From: Stentor coeruleus
Lineage: Eukaryota > Ciliophora > Heterotrichea > Heterotrichida > Stentoridae
Length of the DNA stretch: 27,135 nt
Assembly: GCA_001970955.1 (NCBI GenBank)
Contig: MPUH01000984.1
Span: 1 to 27,135 of the forward strand
Direction of reading: 5' to 3'
Below are positions 18,806-26,787 of the stretch, one piece after another. The notes under the pieces are model-generated. The model worked only from the letters and a program-made list of their open reading frames with translations. It did no database searches and was not told where the DNA came from. The first letter of the stretch is position 1. Each line of letters opens with the position of its first letter. Both the position numbers and the translations under genes were made by a program.

Positions 18806-19405
18806 ATGGCACACGAAGCTCTTGTTGCTCAGTCTGAAGCCGCTTATGGAAGAGGATCTAAGTATCTTACTCAAACCGATGGATTCAACGTTGTCTCTGA
18901 GGATCATGAAGTCACTTTCAGCGTCCTTCTCAACGACACTGAACATGTTGCTAAATTCACAGGTGCTGTGAACAAGACTCCAGAATTCACCATGAAATTC
19001 ATTGCAGGCAATATGGCAGCTTTAAGAGCAGCTCATATGACTTTTAACAAGGGAACTGAATATGTTGCAAGTTTCCCAGACAATTCCCACGTCGTTAAAG
19101 AAGTTAATGAATACCCTGATCTTGGAGAAATTACTTTTTACAAGTATTTCCATAGATTACCAACTAATGATGACTCAGTTACCTTAGTTGGAACTGTTGC
19201 TGATCTTCCTGAATATCCTAAGGGTCATTCATGGCTTAATTTCCTTATTGTTAGAGTTGAAGCTCATGAAGGTGGAAGCAAATTCACCATAGTGAATGCT
19301 CCAGAAACTACTCTTCAGCTTCCTGAAGATAAGAAAAGAGCTATTGCTGCTGAGATCAAGAAATTCTTCGTTGGTGTTGTGACTGATATTCGCAATGCTG
19401 CCTAA
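18806..19405 (+). CDS. Orphan protein, probably highly expressed
   Basis: A 199-aa protein from ATG to TAA. Codon use differs from most neighbours: many GCT, CTT, GTT, GGA, AAG, TTC and C-ending codons, as in highly expressed genes (compare eL42 at 26446). The protein has no signal peptide and no membrane segment. It begins MAHEALVAQSEAAYGRGSKY, carries mixed beta-rich segments such as EITFYKYFHRLP and HSWLNFLIVRVEAHEGG, and ends in a likely helix (KKRAIAAEIKKFFVGVVTDI). The strand-rich body with a C-terminal helix could be a START/SRPBCC-like lipid-binding fold, but that is a guess and no motif proves it. Likely an abundant cytosolic, lineage-specific protein. Confidence 0.85.
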   Translation: MAHEALVAQSEAAYGRGSKYLTQTDGFNVVSEDHEVTFSVLLNDTEHVAKFTGAVNKTPEFTMKFIAGNMAALRAAHMTFNKGTEYVASFPDNSHVVKEVNEYPDLGEITFYKYFHRLPTNDDSVTLVGTVADLPEYPKGHSWLNFLIVRVEAHEGGSKFTIVNAPETTLQLPEDKKRAIAAEIKKFFVGVVTDIRNAA

Positions 19406-19451
19406 TTTAGCTTAATATTAGTTTCAGTATAAAATATGGATATAATAAATA

Positions 19452-19505
19452 ATGGATGATGACCACGTGCACCACACTGATAGTGAAGATACATTTTATG
19501 GCTGA
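19452..19505 (+). CDS. 17-codon orphan start with duplicated start context
   Basis: ATG to TGA, encoding MDDDHVHHTDSEDTFYG. The 15 nt TATAATAAATAATGG (19441-19455) are identical to the start context of the preceding gene (18795-18809). The composition is much richer in GC than the surrounding spacer. It could be a real micro-peptide, the remnant 5' end of a lost or misassembled gene (an N-join lies 145 nt further on), or chance. No 15- or 16-nt intron that extends it was found. Confidence 0.25.
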   Translation: MDDDHVHHTDSEDTFYG

Positions 19506-19534
19506 TTTATTTTTTGTATGGAGTTATATGTAAG

Positions 19535-19764
19535 ATAAGGTTTATTTTTTTGGATAAGGAGTTGTTTTGTATTAGCAGAAGTTTTGTTTGGGAAAAAATT
19601 TTGGAAGGTTTTGGTTTTGGGAAATGTTCGGGTGGAAGGAGGAGTATGGNATAAGGTTTATTTTTTTGGATAAGGAGTTGTTTTGTATTAGCAGAAGTTT
19701 TGTTTGGGAAAAAAATTTGGAAGGTTTTGGTTTTGGGAAATGTTCGGGTGGAAGGAGGAGTATG
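19535..19764. repeat. 114-nt duplication across a single N (assembly join)
   Basis: Positions 19535-19648 and 19651-19764 match with one difference in an A/T run, offset 116 nt, with one base and the N at 19650 between them. As at 17231, this looks like two overlapping contig ends that were not merged. Confidence 0.88.
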
Positions 19765-19793
19765 AGGAGAGGATTGTGTAAGATGATGTGATA

Positions 19794-19868
19794 AGGGTTA
19801 GAAGAAGATGATATTATTAGGGTTAGAAGAAGATAATGTGATTAGGGTTAGAAAAAGATAATGTGGTA
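19794..19868 (+). repeat. 25-bp tandem repeat, three copies
   Basis: AGGGTTAG occurs at 19794, 19819 and 19844, exactly 25 nt apart, each followed by a purine-rich AGAAGAAGAT-like stretch. The unit contains TTAGGG-like sequence but is not a telomere array, as the motif is not contiguous. It lies inside the C-free tract. Confidence 0.8.
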
Positions 19869-20448
19869 ATTTTTTGTAAGGATGAGGATGAGATGATAAA
19901 GTTTTATAAGGATGAAGTTTGTATGAGATAAGATGGAAAGGATGATATGATATGAGAAATATGATGATGAGGTAAGAAGAGAAAAGAAGAGAGAAGAAAA
20001 AGATAAGGTGGTATAGATGGGATAAGAATGATAAGGATGGTATGAAAAAATTTGGAGTAGAGGATAATTTAAGGGAGATTCTTAGCAGTTTGTAAGAATG
20101 ACAAAAAATATGATAAAGTTTTGGTATGGAAATGATAATTTTTAAGATTTGGTAAGGGAATGATAATTTTAAGTTTTTTGAAATTTATCAATAGAATATA
20201 TCACATATGAGAAAATAATATTCACACCTACCTATAATTTCTATATAAATCCTATTAAATTCGTAAAAAAATTCCATAAACACCTTTATTTTCCCAACAA
20301 AAAATCCACCCAACTTCAATTTCCACCCTAAAACCTTTAAACTTCCACTAAATTCTCCAACTTGTTTCATCAAACCATCCCCAATCTCTTTTACCACCAG
20401 CCTTATCCTTAACACCTTTCTTTTTATGATTCATATTTACTTAAAAAA

Positions 20449-21570
20449 ATGTGGTTCAGACAATTAGTTAGACTTTCATCCTCTTTTTCTAGCAAAGATT
20501 TGAAAATCCGTCTCTCATCCAGCCCAAAAAAGAAACCAGAACTCAATGAAAAACTCTTATTTGGCACAGCCCTTACAGATCACTTACTAGAAATTAATTG
20601 GAATGAAACAGATGGCTGGGACACTCCAAGAATCGAACCTTATCACAACTTTATGATCGATCCAGCAAGTTCTGTCCTTCATTATGGTACAGAATGTTTT
20701 GAAGGTTTAAAAGCTTACCGAACAGCAAAAAATAATCTTTTACTATTTCGTCCTGAAATGAACATGAATCGATTGAGAAAAAGTGCTTCAGCTGTAGCTT
20801 TACCTGACTTTGATAGTGAAGAATTGTTAAAATGTATCAAAGAACTAGTGAAAATTGAAGAGAGTTGGATTCCAAGTAAAGTTGGCTACTCTCTTTATTT
20901 GCGACCAACGTTTTTTGGAAGCCATGCTGGCCTAGGTGTCGCTAAACCCCGATCAGCTAAACTTTTCACAGTCTGTAGTACGGTTGGACCTTATTTCCCA
21001 GAAGGGTTTAAACCGATTCATTTATATTGCGACGACACAATAGCAAGAGCATTTCCTGGAGGTTCAGGGGATAAGAAAATTGGGGCAAATTATGCACCAG
21101 GGATTGGTCATACAGCAAAATTACAGTCAAAAGGGTTTAATCAAATACTATGGCTCTGTAATTTGTATGTTTCTGAAGCTGGGACTATGAATTTCTTTGT
21201 CTTTTGGCATAATAAACAAGGTGAAAAAGAATTAGCAACATGTGAATTAGATGGAACTATATTACCTGGAGTAACTAGAGATTCTATATTAGCTTTAGCT
21301 AGACAATGGAATGAATTTAAGATTACAGAAAAGAAATTTACTATATATGAATTATGTGATGCTATTAGTGAAGGGAGGATTATTGAAGCTTTTGGTGCAG
21401 GGACAGCGTGTATTGTATCACCTGTGAATAAGATTACTTTTAAAGATAAGGAATATAAAATACCATTAGCACTTGGGAATTCAGGGATATTAACTAAGAG
21501 ATTTCAAGAAGAGATACTAAAAATACAGTATGGGGAGATTAGTCACAATTATCAACATTTAGTCATTTAA
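20449..21570 (+). CDS. BCAT: Branched-chain amino acid aminotransferase, mitochondrial type
   Basis: A 373-aa class-IV PLP aminotransferase from ATG to TAA. It interconverts Leu, Ile or Val and 2-oxoglutarate with the branched 2-oxo acids and glutamate. Seen: LHYGTECFEGLKAYR (77-91), YLRPTFFGS (150-158), the PLP-lysine segment GGSGDKKIGANYAP with K210 as the expected Schiff-base lysine, SEAGTMNFFVFW (242-253), LDGTILPGVTRDSIL (267-281) and a GAGTACIVSPV segment for the PLP phosphate. The loop LWLCNLYVSEAG is two residues shorter than in human BCAT. The N-terminus MWFRQLVRLSSSFSSK is basic, Ser-rich and lacks acids, as in a mitochondrial targeting peptide. The vertebrate CxxC redox motif is absent. 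Confidence 0.95.
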   Translation: MWFRQLVRLSSSFSSKDLKIRLSSSPKKKPELNEKLLFGTALTDHLLEINWNETDGWDTPRIEPYHNFMIDPASSVLHYGTECFEGLKAYRTAKNNLLLFRPEMNMNRLRKSASAVALPDFDSEELLKCIKELVKIEESWIPSKVGYSLYLRPTFFGSHAGLGVAKPRSAKLFTVCSTVGPYFPEGFKPIHLYCDDTIARAFPGGSGDKKIGANYAPGIGHTAKLQSKGFNQILWLCNLYVSEAGTMNFFVFWHNKQGEKELATCELDGTILPGVTRDSILALARQWNEFKITEKKFTIYELCDAISEGRIIEAFGAGTACIVSPVNKITFKDKEYKIPLALGNSGILTKRFQEEILKIQYGEISHNYQHLVI

Positions 21571-21919
21571 TCGTATAAATAAGGTCTCACATTTTATATA
21601 AAAAAAATTGGCAGGTTTTGAGTGTAGAAGATGATTTTATAGGTAAAATTATTAATGTGATAGGTATAATAGTTAAGGGTATTTTATGATAGGTTTTGTA
21701 ATTTCGATAAGATTATTCACATTGTAAATTAAAAAAACGTATATTAAAGTTGTTAGAATATATACAAAATAACAATAAAAATCATAAACTAGTATTTTTA
21801 ACTTATAATAACCTATACAAATAACGATTATAAAAAATATCATAGCATTAATATATAATCCTTAAATCCAAACCTAAAATCCTTATAAAAAATCCCTCTG
21901 AGATTCAACTAATAAATTA
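21571..21919. other. Convergent spacer (349 nt)
   Basis: Between the 3' ends of BCAT and the PP2A gene. The plus strand is C-free at 21613-21704 and becomes C-rich near 21850-21910, matching the downstream pattern of each gene. No gene and no hairpin terminator was seen. Confidence 0.55.
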
Positions 21920-23509
21920 TTAATCATGATCTGAATCCCATTCTTCATCAAGCACCTCATTGCTTTCTGCATTTTCCTCTTCCATAGCAAGTCTTATATA
22001 CTCTGTCATGGCAAAGCGGTCCCAATCAGAATAATCTGGATTTTCCGATATCTCCTTCTTCTGACTAAAAGGATCTCTCTGTTCATACGCAATAAACTTA
22101 TTCAAATTAAGTAACGCATTGAAGAAAACTCCACTAATCGATTTCTTTGAATAAAAATCAGCTAAAGTAAACTGGTTCTCAACTTTAGGACACAACATAT
22201 CCGACATCTGACATAAAACATCTTTAAAAGGAACAGCTTCTTGATTCAAATACTCAAGTCTTCTCAATTGTTCTTCATAAAAATACTCCATTTCATATGC
22301 TGTTATAATACCATTATTGTCTAAATCCACAATCTTAAACCAATAATTCAATGACCTTTTAGACCCTTTATCTTCTTCACTAAGCATAAACCATATAAAA
22401 TCCTCATAAGCCATTTTCCCAGGCTTGTCACAATTGAACTGCCTTGGTATTTGTTCAAAAATCCGATCGTTAGCTTTTCTTGATAAAGTATGGCCTTCAT
22501 ATCTAGAAAAATCATCTTTGTCTATAATAAAATCATGATCAGTGTCGATTTCCCAGAACCGACAATAAAGAACATAGAAATGCTCATATGAAAAATAATC
22601 ACGGATTTTGTTGATATCTTCTTCTTCATCAACAGCTAAGCATATATCATAAAGGTTACTTCTTTTTAGTTCACGCATTGTGATTTTACCATCATCATTT
22701 GCGTCTACTGAATAGAAAATCCTTTCGATTACAGTATCTGCATAACGTTCTTGGAATTCAGGGGTTGCTTTAAGGAAATCTAGACCTGGATGAGAATCCA
22801 TGAGGATTTTTAGTATAGGTCTGAAATCGTCTCGGTCTATATATTGTTTGTTAGGCTTTTTTATTACGGTAAAAAACCTCTCGAATGGAGTTTTAGGCTC
22901 CAGTTCGGATTTCCAGTATTTTATGAACTGTGACTTGCTTAAAGTCTCCCCACCTCCAGCGTTTGTAAATAATTTTTGGTTGAGATACTTCGGCAGGCCA
23001 CAAAGCTGTGTTGTGATATTCTCAAACTCAATCAATTTGAGATTATCCTTTACGAAGCATGTGGCAATAATTTTCATGTTCTTCTCACTAAGCCCTGAGT
23101 CAATAGGTTTGCCTCTTGGGTAATAGAATTGAGGTATATTAGGTCCAGGTTTTGAAGACTCAACAAGAGTTTGAGGGTTTTTCGTCTGAAGGAAACTGTG
23201 GTCTGCAGGTAGTGAATGCGTAGTTGTCTGAGATAACCTACTCTCATAATTAGTTGGTGGGGACAATGGTGGAGTAAGCGAAGATCTTCTAGGCGAGTTA
23301 GGGTTTTGTGAAAAAGACCCACTAAGCCTATTAGTAAATAAAGGATTAGGGTGTAAAGCATTAGAATTAGGGTTTTTACAATCCTCTATAAGTTTTTCTA
23401 TCAAAGACTTAGTCGCTGAAAGATTAATCCAATGGGCAAAGTGCTGGTCTATTTTCTGCTTAGCTAGTTCATATCTTATGCTATCTTTGAACTGTGGCAA
23501 AATGTCCAT
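21920..23509 (-). CDS. PPP2R3: PP2A regulatory subunit B'' (EF-hand, PPP2R3/TON2 family)
   Basis: A 529-aa protein from ATG to TAA. The family targets the PP2A core enzyme; plant TONNEAU2/FASS and animal PPP2R3 proteins act at the cytoskeleton and centrosome. Seen: an N-terminal helical region (1-45), a Ser/Pro/Asn-rich linker (about 46-125), the family entry motif IPQFYYPRGKP (125-135), EF-hand loops DANDDGKITMRE (269-280), DTDHDFIIDKDD (322-333) and DLDNNGIITAYE (395-406), FARFWEIDTDHD-type context (YCRFWEIDTDHD), and an acidic tail (EEENAESNEVLDEEWDSDHD). The second loop ends in D rather than E, so its affinity may be weaker. Role in a ciliate with an elaborate cortex is inference. Confidence 0.93.
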   Translation of the reverse strand: MDILPQFKDSIRYELAKQKIDQHFAHWINLSATKSLIEKLIEDCKNPNSNALHPNPLFTNRLSGSFSQNPNSPRRSSLTPPLSPPTNYESRLSQTTTHSLPADHSFLQTKNPQTLVESSKPGPNIPQFYYPRGKPIDSGLSEKNMKIIATCFVKDNLKLIEFENITTQLCGLPKYLNQKLFTNAGGGETLSKSQFIKYWKSELEPKTPFERFFTVIKKPNKQYIDRDDFRPILKILMDSHPGLDFLKATPEFQERYADTVIERIFYSVDANDDGKITMRELKRSNLYDICLAVDEEEDINKIRDYFSYEHFYVLYCRFWEIDTDHDFIIDKDDFSRYEGHTLSRKANDRIFEQIPRQFNCDKPGKMAYEDFIWFMLSEEDKGSKRSLNYWFKIVDLDNNGIITAYEMEYFYEEQLRRLEYLNQEAVPFKDVLCQMSDMLCPKVENQFTLADFYSKKSISGVFFNALLNLNKFIAYEQRDPFSQKKEISENPDYSDWDRFAMTEYIRLAMEEENAESNEVLDEEWDSDHD

Positions 23510-24719
23510 TTCAAGGTCTGATTTTATACCTTATATAGGCCTTATTAATTAAGTATATTTAATCATGAAAAAAACTTCTTGTCATTCATTCACTTATATA
23601 TGCTATTGATATTCTTGATTTTAATGGGAGGCTAAGAAAATAATTGATTTAATGAAGGAGTGCTTTTAAAACTTGTAACTAAAATATATTAATTATTGAT
23701 ATTGGATTTTTGATTCTTTTTTTGTTGGCTATAAATGATAGGTTTATAAGATAAATACTTTTTCCTGTGTGATGATTTCTGGGATTGAATTAGGCTATAT
23801 GATATTTTTTATGAAATCTCTAAATCTTATATTAAAAAATATAAAACATGCTGAGGTGTTATATTATGAATTTTATAAGATAAATATAAATTGTAGCAAA
23901 TATTACTTCATCATAGTTTTATATGTGAGGATTTCAAAACAAAAGAAGGGTATTATAGAATAATTAAAGATATTCTTAAAAAAGTTGAATGAAATATAAT
24001 CAATTTTCGAGCTAAAGTATTGATACAAAAGCAGATATTAGTTTTGAATATCTCTTTGGTTTATATAATTAAAAACTACATCTGCATTGATGGGTACTTA
24101 AAAATTGTTTCTACTCAAAAATATTTATTTTTTCATAGGAAAATAAAGCAGATAACAGTAATATAGCAAAGCCAAACTTTTTATTTTCTATCAGCTTTTA
24201 CCTTTGAAAACCTTGATGATTTTGAAGCTTGTAATTGTTTTTGTCAATATGAAAATACTTTTGAAGTGTGTATATTATATTATAATAATATGCTTGGGAT
24301 TTATGAATTATATTTAGACTGTGATTTAATATTATGAAAAATTATAGGTCTTGATATGTGGAATTGAGTTTTTTTGTAGATCAAATGTTTTTTTATAAGA
24401 GTTTATATACGAGTTTTATTGGTTATAAATACCAAATATTAATAATTTTATATTATCAGCTTAGAAATTGTCGTGTTTTATTCAATGAATTTGCCTGTTT
24501 CATTTACAGAAATCTTGATCTTAAAATCAAACTCACAAATATATAAATATTATACTATAACAACAATTTACTTGTATTTTCTAATTTTCTCATAATTTGA
24601 TTATCAGATTCTTAAAATTTTCCAACAACCAAAAATCTAGCTATATAAAAATATAACTCACACAAGCAAATCATATCTAAACTAATCAGCTATAAAAATC
24701 TTTATAAACTCTATTTTTT
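23510..24719. other. 1.2-kb AT-rich spacer
   Basis: No supportable gene. The left part, upstream of the PP2A gene, is G-rich on the plus strand; the right part turns C-rich near 24520, as expected downstream of the small minus-strand gene. Frames at 23769-23963 and 24358-24546 start at GTG and reflect base bias. No RNA gene was recognised. Confidence 0.55.
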
Positions 24720-24881
24720 TTAAAGCTGATCATTAGTTATAAACCTATTTCCTTGAGACACTTGTTTGAGTTTCGCCTGAATTTCTTTCTTTTTCTCTTC
24801 ATCATCCAAACTCTTCTTAATAGAAGTTGTTCCCCCAGTGACTGGTGGCTGTTCTTTAGGTTTAGACTTATTATTCCCCAT
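24720..24881 (-). CDS. 53-aa protein with N-myristoylation motif
   Basis: From ATG at 24881 to TAA at 24720. It begins MGNNKSKPKEQPPVTGG: Gly2, Ser6 and Lys7 match the classical MGxxxSK signal for N-myristoyltransferase, with nearby Lys residues for membrane contact. The middle (SLDDEEKKKEIQAKLKQV) is a charged amphipathic helix and the end is SQGNRFITNDQL. The codons are richer in GC than the flanking spacer, which supports coding. I do not recognise a family. It is divergent from the kinesin gene across 91 nt. A small lipid-anchored adaptor is a reasonable inference. Confidence 0.7.
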   Translation of the reverse strand: MGNNKSKPKEQPPVTGGTTSIKKSLDDEEKKKEIQAKLKQVSQGNRFITNDQL

Positions 24882-24972
24882 TTATAGCCCAACTTATTAA
24901 ATTAACCCAAAAATCCAACTCAACTTTATATTTTTAAATCCTACTAACCTTATTATAAAACAATTAAATAAG
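24882..24972. promoter_or_regulatory. Short divergent promoter region (91 nt)
   Basis: The only sequence between two oppositely oriented ATGs, so it must carry upstream signals for both. It is C-rich and G-free on the plus strand from 24888 to 24971. No defined element is claimed. Confidence 0.5.
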
Positions 24973-26304
24973 ATGGGGACAATCAAAGAAGAAATCAAAT
25001 CAAGGATTGAAGAAACTTTAAAAAATCTAGCATCACATCTGAAAAAAAGAAGACAAAGTCCTGAACCCGGCGAAATAAAAAAGCCTAAACTCGTTCAAAG
25101 ATCTAAATGGAACGCGCCATTAACAGAAAATACTTCTGACCGACAACCACAAGCATGTTCTCAATGTATCGAATTAATCAACACTTTAGAACTAACAAAA
25201 GATCATATGTTGACATTACAAAACGAGATGAATGCGCTTATACAAGAAAATTTCATACTAAAAGAAAAACTTTTCCAATCTGAAGGTCTAAGAAAAATTA
25301 TCCACACTAAACTTCAAGAATTAAAAGGTCCTTTAAGAGTATGTTGTAGAGTAAAACCAGACTTAAATAAGTATATAAAATACCCAGATGGGGGATTAGG
25401 GGAAAAAGCTCAGACAATATCACTTATAAGGTCAGGGTATCAAAATGATTATATATTTGATAGGGTTTTTGATGAACAAACTAGACAAGAAGAGGTATTT
25501 GAAGAACTTAAACCTTATGTTCAAACGGCAATTGATGGGGGAAAAGTGTGTATTTTTTCTTATGGGCAAACTGGAAGTGGTAAAACTTATACATTGGAAG
25601 GTAGTGAATTTGATGGGAATATAACAGAAAATACTGGGGTGCTTCCAAGAGCTAGTGTGCTGATTTTTTCAGAAATCAACAGACAAAATCTATCGAATTT
25701 AAGAGTTTTTATGTCTTGTATTGAAGTTTATTTAGATAATATTACGGATTTGTTACAAGAAAACAAGATATTAGATCGTAAAAACACTGAGAATTATTGT
25801 TGGCTTGAAGTTCATAATATTAATGAGTTCTTAGGGTATATTGCTGCAGCTTCACAAAAAAGAGTTACTAGAGATACTCATCAAAATTCCACATCATCTC
25901 GTAGCCATACTATATATCAAATAAGAATTGAAGGTATTGGGGCTAAGAATATTGCTATTAAAGGGAAAATCAGTGTTATAGATTTAGCTGGGTCAGAAAA
26001 AGCGAACCCTGAAACTTTTACTGATAAAACTACTGAGGAAATTGAAAGTATGAAAAAAATCACAGAAGAAGCTAAGTATATAAATAAAAGCTTGAGCTGT
26101 TTAAAAAGGGTTTTTAAGTGTTTGAGCCAGAAAAATACAATTTCAATTCCCCCTTATAGAGAGACCAGATTGACTAAAGTGCTACAAAAACAACTTCAGG
26201 AAGGACTTGTTGTTGTTATTATAACAGTATCACCTGATAATTATCCTGAGACAAAAGAAAGCTTGAATTTTGGGTCTACAGTTCAAATTGCTAGGCAAGT
26301 TTAA
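24973..26304 (+). CDS. Kinesin-14 (C-terminal motor)
   Basis: A 443-aa minus-end-type kinesin from ATG to TAA. The N-terminal tail (1-60) is basic with an NLS-like KKRRQSPEPGEIKKPK. A coiled coil (about 63-115) runs into the neck LQELKGPLRVCCRVKP, typical of kinesin-14. The motor fills residues 118-443: P-loop GQTGSGKT (198-205), switch I NSTSSRSH (305-312), switch II DLAGSE (337-342) and INKSL (370-374). The motor is at the C-terminus and nothing follows it, as in Ncd/Kar3. The segment between DLAGSE and INKSL (27 residues) is about 10 longer than usual (about 17), extending loop L11, which contacts microtubules. Total length is short for the family because the stalk is short. Confidence 0.95.
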   Translation: MGTIKEEIKSRIEETLKNLASHLKKRRQSPEPGEIKKPKLVQRSKWNAPLTENTSDRQPQACSQCIELINTLELTKDHMLTLQNEMNALIQENFILKEKLFQSEGLRKIIHTKLQELKGPLRVCCRVKPDLNKYIKYPDGGLGEKAQTISLIRSGYQNDYIFDRVFDEQTRQEEVFEELKPYVQTAIDGGKVCIFSYGQTGSGKTYTLEGSEFDGNITENTGVLPRASVLIFSEINRQNLSNLRVFMSCIEVYLDNITDLLQENKILDRKNTENYCWLEVHNINEFLGYIAAASQKRVTRDTHQNSTSSRSHTIYQIRIEGIGAKNIAIKGKISVIDLAGSEKANPETFTDKTTEEIESMKKITEEAKYINKSLSCLKRVFKCLSQKNTISIPPYRETRLTKVLQKQLQEGLVVVIITVSPDNYPETKESLNFGSTVQIARQV

Positions 26305-26445
26305 ATTTACATAATTAAAGGGAAGAATTTCTTTGTGTGGAATAAGGATTTTGATATAAGATGTTTTAGGTTGAGGTATTAGATGAGTTGGAAGTTTTTG
26401 GGTAATTTTTTAAAAGAAGCCATTTCTCTTTATTATTGGTTAGAA

Positions 26446-26787
26446 ATGGTTAAAGTTCCGAAGACCATAAGGACTTACTGCCCGAAGCTGAAGACTCACA
26501 CTGTTCATAAGGTGACCCAGTATAAGAAGGGCAAAGAATCACTTGCGGCTCAAGGCAAAAGACGTTATGATCGCAAGCAAAGTGGATATGGTGGACAAAC
26601 TAAGCCTATCTTCCACAAAAAGGCGAAAACTACAAAGAAAGTTGTCTTGCGTCTAGAGTGCACTAAATCAAAAGTGTTATAAAGTTATAAATGCCATCAT
26701 AATTTTATATACAAATCAAAACTTAAAAGACTTAGAGTCATCGGCCGCTGCAAGACTTTCATTATAGAAGATAAGAAAAAGAAGTAA
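26446..26787 (+). pseudogene. RPL36A: Ribosomal protein eL42 gene interrupted by a 48-nt insert
   Basis: Large-subunit protein eL42 (RPL36A/RPL44), near the ribosomal E site. The open frame from the upstream ATG at 26383 adds 21 unrelated residues; the family start is the ATG at 26446 ([12 protein letters not shown]). Core motifs [27 protein letters not shown] and [15 protein letters not shown] are nearly invariant. The frame stops at 26680 after LECTKSKVL, but the missing C-terminus (RLRVIGRCKTFIIEDKKKK) follows in the same frame and ends at TAA 26785-26787. A 48-nt segment with an in-frame TAA separates the two, flanked by a 9-bp repeat. Removing it gives 97 aa and the family spacing. A 54-nt GT..AG intron (26676-26729) is the alternative and gives 95 aa. 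Called pseudogene only because the frame is broken as read; it may be a functional gene. Confidence 0.7.
26665..26721 (+). repeat. 9-bp direct repeats flanking a 48-nt insert in eL42
   Basis: AAATCAAAA occurs at 26665-26673 and 26713-26721. The unit from one repeat start to the next is 48 nt and much richer in AT than the coding sequence on both sides. It does not end in AG when measured from repeat to repeat, so it is not a normal intron on that reading. Confidence 0.75.

Larger units (their letters stand above)
19406..20448. other. 1.04-kb spacer with extreme strand asymmetry
   Basis: The spacer lies between two plus-strand genes. The plus strand has no C from 19746 to 20080 (335 nt) and no G from 20264 to 20363 (100 nt). 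It holds an N-join at 19650, a 25-bp tandem repeat at 19794-19868 and a tiny frame at 19452-19505. Larger frames at 19588-19791 and 20188-20415 (the latter from a GTG) follow the base bias and are not credible. Confidence 0.7.

Noticed and set aside
19794..19868. Interstitial telomere
   Set aside because: TTAGGG-like cores recur at 25-nt intervals and are not contiguous telomere units.
20188..20415. 75-codon minus-strand frame upstream of BCAT
   Set aside because: It starts at GTG and its Gly/Val/Lys/Phe-rich content follows from the G-free plus strand; stop codons are rare in that tract for compositional reasons.
21121..21200. Possible intron in BCAT where the LWL..SEAG loop is two residues short
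   Set aside because: The frame is continuous, and no 15- or 16-nt GT..AG segment there gives a better match to the family.
23769..24546. Two short plus-strand frames in the 1.2-kb spacer
   Set aside because: Both begin with GTG and encode AT-driven sequence without motifs.
26076..26090. A perfect 15-nt GT..AG segment (GTATATAAATAAAAG) inside the kinesin gene
   Set aside because: It encodes part of the invariant INKSL motif of the motor, so it must be exon. It shows that 15-nt GT..AG matches also arise by chance in this AT-rich coding DNA.
26383..26445. 21-residue N-terminal extension of eL42 from an upstream ATG
   Set aside because: The family begins at MVKVPKT (26446), and the extension has spacer-like codons.
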